NCBI GenBank assembly: GCA_950073835.1
Contig: CATMRP010000005.1
Span: 1 to 64,000, forward strand
DNA length: 64,000 nucleotides
Direction: 5' to 3'
From: an uncultured Alteromonadaceae bacterium
GTDB taxonomy: Bacteria > Pseudomonadota > Gammaproteobacteria > Enterobacterales > Alteromonadaceae
The notes beneath the pieces were generated by a model. The model saw nothing but the letters and a program-made list of their open reading frames with translations. It was not told the origin of the DNA and did not search any database. The position numbers were made by a program, and so were the translations under genes. Shown here piece after piece: positions 47,142 through 55,320 of the stretch. Each line of letters starts with the position of its first letter. Position 1 is the stretch's first letter.

Positions 47142-48556
47142 GACAGCAATTAAAGAAACCCTTGTTGGTGAGTTTGTTAGGAGGCGTAGCATGTTTTGCT
47201 GCGTCAGCTTTGGCAGCTCAGTCCGTACAAATCATTGATTTTAGTAAGCCAGATAATCAGCAAAAGATAACGCTCAAGCAGGGCGGTACCTATCGCCTGA
47301 CTGGCGAGAGTACACAAGGTCAGTTGTGGATAGAGGCCGGGGAAGAAAAGATTACCCTGATTCTGGATAATCTGACACTGTCTAACACCATGGGATCAGC
47401 CATTTTTATTGCATCATCCGGTGATGCTAATGTGATCCTGGCCAACGGCAGCCAGAACTTTTTAGCGGATCATCCGCGCCAGTCCGGCAGTATCGGTGGC
47501 GAACAAAATGCGCCGCTCTATGCAAAATCAGATCTAAAAATTGAAGGCCAGGCGAATGCAACACTTACCGTAAACGGGCGTTATAAAGACGGTATTGTCA
47601 GTAAAGATGATCTGGATATTCGAGGCGGTACTATTATTGTTGAAGCCGTTGATGATGCGCTTTACGGCAAAGACAGCGTGGATATTCGTAACGCCGCAGT
47701 GAATATTGTGGCGGGTGATGATGGTATTAAAGCTGACAATGTCAAACGAACCGATAAGGGCTTTGTGTATATTGAAAACAGTCAGGTAACACTGCATGTT
47801 CAGGATGACGCTATAAAAGGTGCGCTAGCAGTGGATTTGCTAACCAGCAACATCAATATTGAGCATTCCAAAGAAGGCATAGAAAGTAACAGCATCACAA
47901 TTTATAGCGGTGATGTGTCGGTGGTTTCCCTTGATGACGCCCTGAATATCGTTAAAGGTGATTTTAGTTCTGCCCGCTTGCTAGACGGTCTGTCTGAAGC
48001 CCTTAGCAGCGAAAATGAAACCTCACGAAAAAGAACGCCAGGCACACTGACTGTGCTGGGAGGCAATATCCACATTCGTTCCGGCGGCGATGGTTTTGAC
48101 TCAAACGGTGCGGCGCGCATGTCGGGCGGCCGGTTATTTATCGAGGGGCCAAATTCACGCGGCGACGGCTACATTGATGTTGATGAAGGATTTACCTTAA
48201 CCGGCGGTGAATTGCTGGCTATAGGTAACAGTAGTATGGCGCAAACCCCATCTGATACGACTCAGCCTATTCTTCAGGTGAATACTGAAGAAACGGTAGC
48301 TGCGGGCACGGTATTGACCATTGTCGAGGCAAACGGAAAATCAGTACTAGCGCTAACGCTACCAAAAGCGATAACGTCATTGACGTTTTCGGCCCCGGCA
48401 CTAACTCTTGGCAATACCTATCAGATTATGGCGGGAGATGTCATGTTAGGCGAGGTTGCCTTAACGGAAATGATCACTGTTATTGGTGAACGCGGACGTG
48501 GTGGAAGAGGTAAAGGCAAAGGCCGGGATAAGAATAAATCCTGGTGGGAGTGGTAA
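47138..48556 (+). CDS. Exported Cthe_2159-type beta-helix carbohydrate-binding protein
   Basis: This 472-residue protein has a signal peptide (ending ALAA) and right-handed beta-helix repeats. Examples are DGIVSKDDLDIRGGTIIVEA, DDALYGKDSVDIRNAAVNI and DDGIKADNV, with recurrent acidic turns that would bind calcium. This is the Cthe_2159/DUF4353 family, whose founder binds polygalacturonate. The C-terminus is an Arg/Gly/Lys-rich tail (GERGRGGRGKGKGRD) ending WWEW. It is coupled to DUF4956 by a 4-base overlap and probably forms the extracellular end of the module. Confidence 0.85.
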   Translation: MRQQLKKPLLVSLLGGVACFAASALAAQSVQIIDFSKPDNQQKITLKQGGTYRLTGESTQGQLWIEAGEEKITLILDNLTLSNTMGSAIFIASSGDANVILANGSQNFLADHPRQSGSIGGEQNAPLYAKSDLKIEGQANATLTVNGRYKDGIVSKDDLDIRGGTIIVEAVDDALYGKDSVDIRNAAVNIVAGDDGIKADNVKRTDKGFVYIENSQVTLHVQDDAIKGALAVDLLTSNINIEHSKEGIESNSITIYSGDVSVVSLDDALNIVKGDFSSARLLDGLSEALSSENETSRKRTPGTLTVLGGNIHIRSGGDGFDSNGAARMSGGRLFIEGPNSRGDGYIDVDEGFTLTGGELLAIGNSSMAQTPSDTTQPILQVNTEETVAAGTVLTIVEANGKSVLALTLPKAITSLTFSAPALTLGNTYQIMAGDVMLGEVALTEMITVIGERGRGGRGKGKGRDKNKSWWEW

Positions 48557-48591
48557 ATGAAAAGGCAGAGTGACACCGGAGAGGATCAGTG

Positions 48592-49575
48592 ATGAAATCT
48601 GAGAACGTAAAATTTTGGTTGGTTTGTGGGGCGTTACTAAGCATGCTTCTAACCGCTTGCTCTGATAACGCTCCTGATGCGGGAGCGCGGCAATGGGATG
48701 ATTCCTGGGGCGGCGTGGATAAAAGCTATGATGAACAGTTATATACGATGCGTGAAGCGGTAATACCTTCGTTTGAAACACTGCAATTTCACGATGCCGA
48801 AATGGGCAGGGTGATGCAGTACAATTTGTATAAACCTGCCAATTATGACCCTCAAAAATCATACCCGTTAGTGCTGTTTATGGCCGATGCCTCTACCACC
48901 GGCAAAGGGGTAAAATCGCCATTGATGCAGGGCTATGGCGGCATTATCTGGGCAACACAAGCCTTCCAGCGTGACCACCCAAGCTTTGTGTTGGTCCCTG
49001 CCTTTGACGGGCCTGACAGAGCGACCAACGATAACGGGGAAGTGAGTGATGAAGTGGGTGTGGCGCGCCGCTTACTACTGTCGGTTATTTCACAATACGC
49101 CATCGATACTCAGCGTTTATACACTACCGGGCAGTCCATGGGGGGCATGATTTCTTTTTATTTTAATGCCACCTATCCGGATTTGTTCGCGGCGTCTTTG
49201 TATGTTGGCAGTCAGTGGGACGTTAGTGTGCTTGACCCTTTATTAGGGCAGTCTTTTATGTACATCGTGTCGGCGGCTGATCCTAAAGCCTCTAAAGGGA
49301 TGGACGAACTGGCCGAACTGTTTCAGGCCAATAATACGGACTTTGGTGAAACGATCTTTTCGGCCAGATTGCCTGTTGCGGAACAAAACGCTGCGGTGGA
49401 TTCGTTACTGGCAGCAGGACATTCGGCTAATTTTATTCGGTTTACCCCTGGTACTGTAATACCTGAGGGGAGCAGCGGAGGACGTGGTGGAGAACATATG
49501 TACTCTTTTGACTATGCTTACCAGTTGAGTGCGGCAAGAAGCTGGCTGTTCAGCCAGACTAAGGCTGAGCAATAA
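48592..49575 (+). CDS. Alpha/beta-hydrolase lipoprotein (esterase/PHB-depolymerase-like)
   Basis: This 327-residue protein has a lipobox LLTAC (Cys about residue 23). An alpha/beta-hydrolase domain follows with YPLVLFMADAS, FVLVPAFDG, the nucleophile elbow GQSMGGMIS (Ser about 184) and a C-terminal GGEHMYSF His. The layout resembles feruloyl-esterase or PHB-depolymerase-like secreted enzymes. GGAGAGGA sits 6 bases before ATG 48592. It is the last gene of the co-directional run and is followed by a long inverted repeat. The natural ester is unknown. Confidence 0.85.
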   Translation: MKSENVKFWLVCGALLSMLLTACSDNAPDAGARQWDDSWGGVDKSYDEQLYTMREAVIPSFETLQFHDAEMGRVMQYNLYKPANYDPQKSYPLVLFMADASTTGKGVKSPLMQGYGGIIWATQAFQRDHPSFVLVPAFDGPDRATNDNGEVSDEVGVARRLLLSVISQYAIDTQRLYTTGQSMGGMISFYFNATYPDLFAASLYVGSQWDVSVLDPLLGQSFMYIVSAADPKASKGMDELAELFQANNTDFGETIFSARLPVAEQNAAVDSLLAAGHSANFIRFTPGTVIPEGSSGGRGGEHMYSFDYAYQLSAARSWLFSQTKAEQ

Positions 49576-49587
49576 AAATGGACGTTG

Positions 49588-49636
49588 TTATGTGCAGGAT
49601 CTTAGCTCTCTATTAGGTTTGCAATCCTGCACATAA
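49588..49636. terminator. 13-bp inverted repeat ending the iron operon
   Basis: TTATGTGCAGGAT (49588-49600) and ATCCTGCACATAA (49624-49636) are perfect complements around a 23-base loop, 12 bp after the esterase stop. It may terminate the operon or be a repeat insertion. There is no T-run. Confidence 0.55.
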
Positions 49637-49658
49637 TACCTATAAATATAAATGTTAA

Positions 49659-49673
49659 TATAAATCATTATCA
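49659..49673. promoter_or_regulatory. Possible Fur box before the LysR gene
   Basis: TATAAATCATTATCA matches one full Fur half-site (ATTATCA) and 4 of 7 positions in the other, about 75 bp before the LysR start. Confidence 0.5.
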
Positions 49674-49748
49674 TTTGGGTGCGGTTTTATATAGAATAGC
49701 CAAAGATACAGCGATACTTATTCCTGAACATGGCACACCCTTAAAACT

Positions 49749-50624
49749 ATGATGTTAAAGCCCAGTTGGATAAAGTCTTTCAAGACTCTTGCAGAAGTAA
49801 AGAATTTCACTCGTGCAGCAGAATCTCTCGATCTTACGCAGGCGGCAGTGAGCCAGCATATCCAAAGGCTCGAAGCAAAATTTGGCCGGCTCATTATTCG
49901 CAGCTCACGACAATTAGAGCTAACGCCCAAAGGATTCGCCTTACTCGATTATTGTGTGGAAGTTGAAAATGCCGAAATAAGACTTAAAGGGCGGCTTTCA
50001 GAACACGAGGGATCTACTGGCAAAGTGGGGGTTATTTGTCCTGGCAGCCTAGGGCTGCGTATTTATCCATTGTTGCTCGACCTGCAAACAGAGCAGCCTG
50101 AATTAAAAGTTTGTAATCGATTTGCGCCAGACAGCGAGGTGATAGACGCGGTAGTAAACAATAAATATGAAATAGGCTTTACCAGCAGCCGTCCGGACGA
50201 TCCCCGATTAACAGCTACCCCATTTTGCCAGGAAGCCCTGGAACTAATTGTGCCGGCAGGACGACAGATAAACAATTTTCAGGAGTTGGTAGAATTAGGC
50301 TTTATCGACCACCCGGATGGCAAGGCAATGGTCTCCCGCGTACTGAGCCGGCTATACCCTAATCAATTTTCTTTATCCTCTTTAACCATTAGTGGTTATA
50401 GCAATCAAATTGGCCTTATTTTAGATCCGGTCGCTCGCGGTCTTGGCTTTACGGTTTTACCTAGCTATGCTCGTCAAGCCTATGCGAATGCGGCAGCACT
50501 ACACATTATAAATCTTGATGAAGCTTATACCGACACCCTTTGGCTGGTTTACCGAAGTGAGTGGCCACTTATGGGAAAAGCCTTGCAAGTTATAGAGTAC
50601 CTCCGCGAAAAACTCAGTGCCTGA
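49749..50624 (+). CDS. LysR family transcriptional regulator
   Basis: This 291-residue protein has an N-terminal winged helix (SWIKSFKTLAEVKNFTRAAESLDLTQAAVSQHIQRLEAKFGR) and a periplasmic-binding-like effector domain (about residues 95-290). ATG 49749 or 49752 are both possible. It lies downstream of the iron/VTC operon and a Fur-like site, so it might regulate that operon or an unlinked target. No divergent gene is present, which is unusual for LysR regulators. The effector is unknown. Confidence 0.9.
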   Translation: MMLKPSWIKSFKTLAEVKNFTRAAESLDLTQAAVSQHIQRLEAKFGRLIIRSSRQLELTPKGFALLDYCVEVENAEIRLKGRLSEHEGSTGKVGVICPGSLGLRIYPLLLDLQTEQPELKVCNRFAPDSEVIDAVVNNKYEIGFTSSRPDDPRLTATPFCQEALELIVPAGRQINNFQELVELGFIDHPDGKAMVSRVLSRLYPNQFSLSSLTISGYSNQIGLILDPVARGLGFTVLPSYARQAYANAAALHIINLDEAYTDTLWLVYRSEWPLMGKALQVIEYLREKLSA

Positions 50625-50657
50625 GCTTCTTTATAACAAAATTCAAAGTGCTGACCT

Positions 50658-50987
50658 TTGGCTGAGGTAATTGGCAAATTCTTGATTTGCTCGAAAGCTT
50701 ACTTTCTTTGTATTCATGTTTTGGCCAGTATTCAGACTGGCGCAGATCGTTTCTTTCCGTTATTAGCGTGGCATCGCTGGTTGAATGCTAACCATTCATC
50801 ATTGCTGCGCATTTCAATACTGACTGGCGTTTGGCGCAAAAAAATTTATAAACGCTTTGATAAAAGAGGGGCCAGAATTAAACCTGGCGCCCAGTGCGAA
50901 ATTCTGCACCGACTGATTCGTCTCTACCAACAAGAGCCCGACACTCTTAATTTTCACCGTGGTAAATGGCATTCGCCACTAAAATAG
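50658..50987 (+). CDS. Possible small basic protein, uncertain
   Basis: An open frame of up to 109 codons, with TTG starts only (50658 or later) and no clear ribosome site. The C-terminal half (RISILTGVWRKKIYKRFDKR, EILHRLIRLYQQEPD) looks protein-like, basic and helical. No family is recognised. It fills the gap between the LysR and histidine kinase genes. It may be a degraded or unusual small gene, or noncoding. Confidence 0.3.
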   Translation: MAEVIGKFLICSKAYFLCIHVLASIQTGADRFFPLLAWHRWLNANHSSLLRISILTGVWRKKIYKRFDKRGARIKPGAQCEILHRLIRLYQQEPDTLNFHRGKWHSPLK

Positions 50988-51031
50988 CGACAAGAGTGGA
51001 CTAGGCTATACTTGACCAATGAATTGCAGAT

Positions 51032-51059
51032 ACTTACACATGTTACTCGTTGTGTAAGT
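51032..51059 (+). other. Hairpin before the hybrid kinase gene
   Basis: ACTTACACA and TGTGTAAGT form a perfect 9-bp stem with a 10-base loop, 65 bp before the kinase start. It could be a leader structure, an operator or the end of the preceding transcript. Confidence 0.4.
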
Positions 51060-51123
51060 GAATTTAAGAATATTGTTGGAACAATCGCCTTTTTATTGCC
51101 TTCAAGGTTGAAACAGGAATGTC

Positions 51124-52746
51124 ATGAAAGCTGCGCCGATTCCCGAAGATGAAAACGAACGTTTGGCTGAACTATTGAGTTATGATGTGCTCGATACTGA
51201 AGCTGAAGAACTGTTTGATGATCTCACGGTACTGGCTTCACAAATTTGCCAGACCCCCATTGCGTTAATAAGTTTGGTCGACCCGGACAGACAGTGGTTT
51301 AAATCACGGGTGGGAATCGACGCAACTGAAACCTCAAGGGAAATAGCATTCTGCTCTCATGCTATTTTGCAAAAACAAGTATTTGAAGTATCCAATGCAC
51401 AGGAAGATCCACGTTTTCACGACAATCCTTTGGTAACAGGAGCGCCCAATATTCGCTTTTACGCCGGAGCGCCGCTCATTACTCCCTCTGGTCATGCGAT
51501 TGGTACTTTGTGTGCGATTGACAGAAGGCCAAAAGCGCTAACGGAGGAACAGCGAACAGCATTACAAACCCTTAGTAAATCGGTTATTGCGCATCTGGAG
51601 CTTAAACGGAAAAATCGGGAACTGGTGCGAACGAACCAGTTTAAATCAGATTTTTTGTCGTACGTGAGCCACGAAATACGCACGCCTCTTAATGCCATTA
51701 ATACATTTAGCCATTTGCTTGAAGCCGAGGCGACCAAACTCAGGCTACCCACAAGCTTTACTTCCCCTTTGTCTCATGTCAGTAAAAGCGGAGAGCGTTT
51801 ACTTGAAATCGTTAATTCAGTACTGGACATCAAGCAAATTGAAGCTGGCAAAATGCATATAATGCCGCGTTCGGTGAATACAAGAGACTTCTTTATTCAC
51901 TTGTTTTCACTGACTAAAGTTCGCGCGGAAGACAGTAATATTGCATTTTCAACAACCATTGATGAAACCGTTCCGGACTATCTTTTCTTCGATGATACAA
52001 AGTATGGTCAGGTGGCCCTTAATCTGTTATCCAATGCGATTAAATTTACGCCAAAAAATAAAAGTGTGAAGGCGCAGGTTAAATACAAAAATAACAAGAT
52101 AATCTTTAATGTGGTTGATGAGGGCATTGGTATAAGTGAAGAAGATCAACAAAGGCTCTTTATGCCATTTGAACGGATGAACAACGCACAGCAAATTAAA
52201 GGCACGGGGCTGGGTCTGAATATTTCAAGGCGTTTGATTGAGTTGATGGACGGCAGTATTAAAATCAGCAGTAAACTCAGTGAAGGAACCAGAGTAAGTG
52301 TATCGATGCCTGCCGATGAGATAAGTGCAAATCAGTTCGTTGAAGATAAGCCGCAAAGCTTTGCTGCTCAGGTTGTGTTGCATAAAACCGTAAATGTACT
52401 GGTGGTGGAAGACCACGAAATAAACCAAATAGTGGTTGAAACCTTATTTGAAAAGTTAGGTGTTCCTGTGGCCTTGGTCAGTACCGGTGAAGAAGGGGTT
52501 GAGTACGTTAAATCGAATCCCGTGGATTTAGTTTTGATGGACTTAAACTTACCCGGTATTCAGGGTGACGAAGCGACTGCGCAAATTAAAGCATTACAGC
52601 CCTCTTTGCCCGTTGTTGCTCTTACCGCAGACGTGATCACCGAAGCGGAATCCTTGCAAGAAAAAGGGCTGGATGCGGTACTCACCAAGCCCATCGACAG
52701 TGCGAAGCTGATTAGCACGCTCAATTCATTCTTAGGTCAGAAGTAG
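51124..52746 (+). CDS. GAF-domain hybrid histidine kinase with receiver
   Basis: This 540-residue soluble protein has a GAF domain (about residues 20-165; FYAGAPLITPSGHAIGTLCAID), HisKA with FLSYVSHEIRTPLNAI (phospho-acceptor H183), HATPase with N, G1 (VDEGIGISEEDQ) and G2 (GTGLGLNIS) boxes, and a C-terminal receiver with D473 in LVLMDLNLPG. It has no membrane helix, so it senses a cytosolic cue or works with a partner. No HPt or response regulator is adjacent. The GAF subtype with ISLVDPDRQWFKS is common in kinases of unknown ligand. Confidence 0.92.
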   Translation: MKAAPIPEDENERLAELLSYDVLDTEAEELFDDLTVLASQICQTPIALISLVDPDRQWFKSRVGIDATETSREIAFCSHAILQKQVFEVSNAQEDPRFHDNPLVTGAPNIRFYAGAPLITPSGHAIGTLCAIDRRPKALTEEQRTALQTLSKSVIAHLELKRKNRELVRTNQFKSDFLSYVSHEIRTPLNAINTFSHLLEAEATKLRLPTSFTSPLSHVSKSGERLLEIVNSVLDIKQIEAGKMHIMPRSVNTRDFFIHLFSLTKVRAEDSNIAFSTTIDETVPDYLFFDDTKYGQVALNLLSNAIKFTPKNKSVKAQVKYKNNKIIFNVVDEGIGISEEDQQRLFMPFERMNNAQQIKGTGLGLNISRRLIELMDGSIKISSKLSEGTRVSVSMPADEISANQFVEDKPQSFAAQVVLHKTVNVLVVEDHEINQIVVETLFEKLGVPVALVSTGEEGVEYVKSNPVDLVLMDLNLPGIQGDEATAQIKALQPSLPVVALTADVITEAESLQEKGLDAVLTKPIDSAKLISTLNSFLGQK

Positions 52747-52924
52747 GTCGGTAATAGCGCTAGGATGAATACCCATTGTAAAAGTGAGAACGATCATGCG
52801 GCCAGATGCCAGGCGCAGTCAACGTTCACATCGCCATATTAAGGCCGCCTATGATTTTCATGTAAGTCCACATTTATCTTGCAGGGACAAGGGAAGCCAG
52901 CGCATAGCGATGGCTTTTTGTAAG

Positions 52925-53749
52925 TTAGTCCCATGTGGGTGAAAAATCCGGGTTCGCCTGACGATCGCCACGCTCTAATGCGTCAATTTTAGTGATGTCG
53001 TCTGCATCGAGCCTTAGCTCCAGTGCTTTGAAATTGGTTTCAAGATTTTTGCGTTTGGTTGATGATGGAATCGTCACCAGATCGTGTGCGAGTTCCCATG
53101 CCACCACCACTTCGGCTGCACTGACACCGTGCTTGTCTGCGATGTTGAGAATGGTGTCATCCTTTAAGACCTTGCCGACGGCAAATGGCATATAGCCCGT
53201 TACCTTAATGCCGTGCGTGTTACACACTGCGCGAACTTTTTCATTGGTCAGATAAGGATGGACTTCTATCTGGTTGGTGGCAATAACGCCTTTACCCAAA
53301 ATGCTGACTGCTTGTTCAATCTGAGCGATCGTAAAGTTAGAAATGCCGATCTCTTTAGTCAGTCCCAATTTTTTTACGCGTAGCAACTCGCCTAAGTACT
53401 CTTCCATGCTTTCACCGTTTTCTGGTGACGGCCAGTGAATAAGCAAAAGGTCAACATACGACAGTTGAAGCTTAGCCAGACTTTCTTTAACGCTATCAAC
53501 AAAATTCGCTTTGTTCAGCTTATCGTTCCACACTTTTGTGGTAACGTATACATCTTCGCGCGCTACCGCGCTGTCTTTAATCGCACGGCCTACGGCTTCT
53601 TCGTTGCCATAAATTTGCGCCGTATCGATATGCCTGAAACCGACTTCCAGCGCCATGCTTACGCTATTATACGCCTCATCGTCTTTTAAGCGAAAGGTCC
53701 CTACACCCAGCGCGGGAATGTTTGAGCCGGACTGATTTGCATTCGTCAT
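52925..53749 (-). CDS. dkgB: Aldo/keto reductase DkgB
   Basis: This 274-residue AKR5-type enzyme closely follows E. coli DkgB: LGVGTFRLKDDEA, HIDTAQIYGNEEAVG (Asp and Tyr of the tetrad), TTKVWNDKL (Lys), LLIHWPSP (His) and IPSSTKRKNLETNFKAL (NADPH site). It reduces 2,5-diketo-gluconate, methylglyoxal and other aldehydes in the cytosol. ATG 53749 has GGAGA upstream; the in-frame ATG at 53797 is rejected. It follows the MFS gene on the same strand by 190 bp. Confidence 0.92.
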   Translation of the reverse strand: MTNANQSGSNIPALGVGTFRLKDDEAYNSVSMALEVGFRHIDTAQIYGNEEAVGRAIKDSAVAREDVYVTTKVWNDKLNKANFVDSVKESLAKLQLSYVDLLLIHWPSPENGESMEEYLGELLRVKKLGLTKEIGISNFTIAQIEQAVSILGKGVIATNQIEVHPYLTNEKVRAVCNTHGIKVTGYMPFAVGKVLKDDTILNIADKHGVSAAEVVVAWELAHDLVTIPSSTKRKNLETNFKALELRLDADDITKIDALERGDRQANPDFSPTWD

Positions 53750-53938
53750 GGTGTCTCCAGATTGACTTTGTTTACTTGTAAAATTTTGGTAGAACAAACT
53801 CTACTAAGCATTGCTTGTTCTACCTACTGTGTATTCCGTTTGAAGTGAAACCCGTTATGGCTGCTACCGGCTTTTTCCATTGCTGCGATGTATCGATAAG
53901 GCCATTAACGCCTGTTTCAACCCCGAGTCGGTCTCTCT

Positions 53939-55129
53939 TCACGCGCTTGCGGGTTTCCCTGCATTATTCATTGCGCGGTTATCAAGGTGCCCGCTGTAGC
54001 GTGTCACCAATAATGCAGCAACAGAAATCAGTGCGCCTATCCAGGCGGTATCAGGCAACTGCATGTCTTCAACAATGGCGCCGCCCACAACAGAGCCCAG
54101 AGCAATTCCAATGTTAAATGCTGCGATATTCAGACCGGAAGCTACGTCCACCGCATTCGGCGTAAACTTTTCGGCAAGCTGCACCACATAAACTTGCAGC
54201 CCCGGCACGTTACCAAATGCGAATGCACCCCAAACCAGCACGGTGAAAACTGCTGCGACTTTATTTCCCATTGTAAATGTCAGTGCAAATAAAATGAGTG
54301 ACAGCGCTGAAAAGATAATACTGAGTGCTCGAATAGGGCCTTTCTTATCAGCCAGTTTGCCACCATAAATATTTCCCACGGCAACCGAAGCGCCATAAAC
54401 CAACATGATCAAACTGATAGCAGAGGGAGCGAACCCGGCTTCCTGCTGTAAGATGGGGGCAAGATAGGTAAACGCAGTAAACGTACCGCCATAGCCAAGG
54501 ATAGTCATGAGGTACACCAACACCAAACGCGGCTGAACCAATACCTTCAGTTGCTCACTTAGGGTTGCTGGCTTACTTTGCTTCAGGTTGCCAGGAACTA
54601 GCAGCGCGCTGCCGATAAGTGCAATCGTGCCCAGTGCCGATACCACCAGGAAAGTAGTACGCCAGCCGAAGCTCTGCCCAATCCAGGTCCCCAGAGGGAC
54701 ACCTGTTACCAGCGCAACAGTGAGACCGGTAAACATGATGGCAATAGCGCTGGCTTCTTTTTCCTTCGCTACTAAACCTGTGGCAATCGTAGAACCAATA
54801 GAAAAAAATACGCCGTGTGCCAGACCGGTAAGAATGCGTGCCAGTATTAAACTCTCATAGCTTGGAGCTTGCCATGCCAGCAGGTTGCCAGCAACAAACA
54901 ACGCCATAAGACTAAGCAGAACGTGCTTCCTGTTCCACTTTCCCGTTAAGGCAGTTAAAGCTGGCGCTCCCACTGCCACACCAACGGCATACAGGCTTAC
55001 TAATAAACCTGAACTGGGTAAAGTAACACTAAGATCGGTTGCAATGGTGGGGACCAAGCCAACAATAACGAACTCAGTCGTGCCAATAGCAAACGCACTT
55101 AACGTTAAAGCAAATAACGCAATAGGCAT
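53939..55129 (-). CDS. DHA1-type MFS exporter (AraJ/YdhP-like)
   Basis: This 396-residue transporter starts MPIALFALTLSAFAIGTTEFVIVGLVPTIA, the hallmark of the AraJ/YdhP/NepI group of sugar or drug efflux proteins. LTGLAHGVFFSIGSTIATGLV and GVPLGTWIGQSFGWRTTF are also conserved. ATG 55129 follows GAGGA, so the longer frame to 55333 is not used. A LysR gene is divergent 190 bp away, a standard regulator-target arrangement. The substrate is unknown. Confidence 0.9.
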   Translation of the reverse strand: MPIALFALTLSAFAIGTTEFVIVGLVPTIATDLSVTLPSSGLLVSLYAVGVAVGAPALTALTGKWNRKHVLLSLMALFVAGNLLAWQAPSYESLILARILTGLAHGVFFSIGSTIATGLVAKEKEASAIAIMFTGLTVALVTGVPLGTWIGQSFGWRTTFLVVSALGTIALIGSALLVPGNLKQSKPATLSEQLKVLVQPRLVLVYLMTILGYGGTFTAFTYLAPILQQEAGFAPSAISLIMLVYGASVAVGNIYGGKLADKKGPIRALSIIFSALSLILFALTFTMGNKVAAVFTVLVWGAFAFGNVPGLQVYVVQLAEKFTPNAVDVASGLNIAAFNIGIALGSVVGGAIVEDMQLPDTAWIGALISVAALLVTRYSGHLDNRAMNNAGKPASA

Positions 55130-55320
55130 ATCGTTTATCCTCGCAAAAATAAATAACGTTGTGGACGTCGATAGCGACGCCTCACTCCTGGCCCAAAGAA
55201 CAAAAACCTTGCTCGTAAGCGCCGTTAATAAAGTGCGCACAGTGTGACGATATTTTTGTTTGCGAAAAATAGCATTAATGTCAAAATGCTTTTGTGTAAA
55301 ATGCAAAAACAAGGTGTGTG

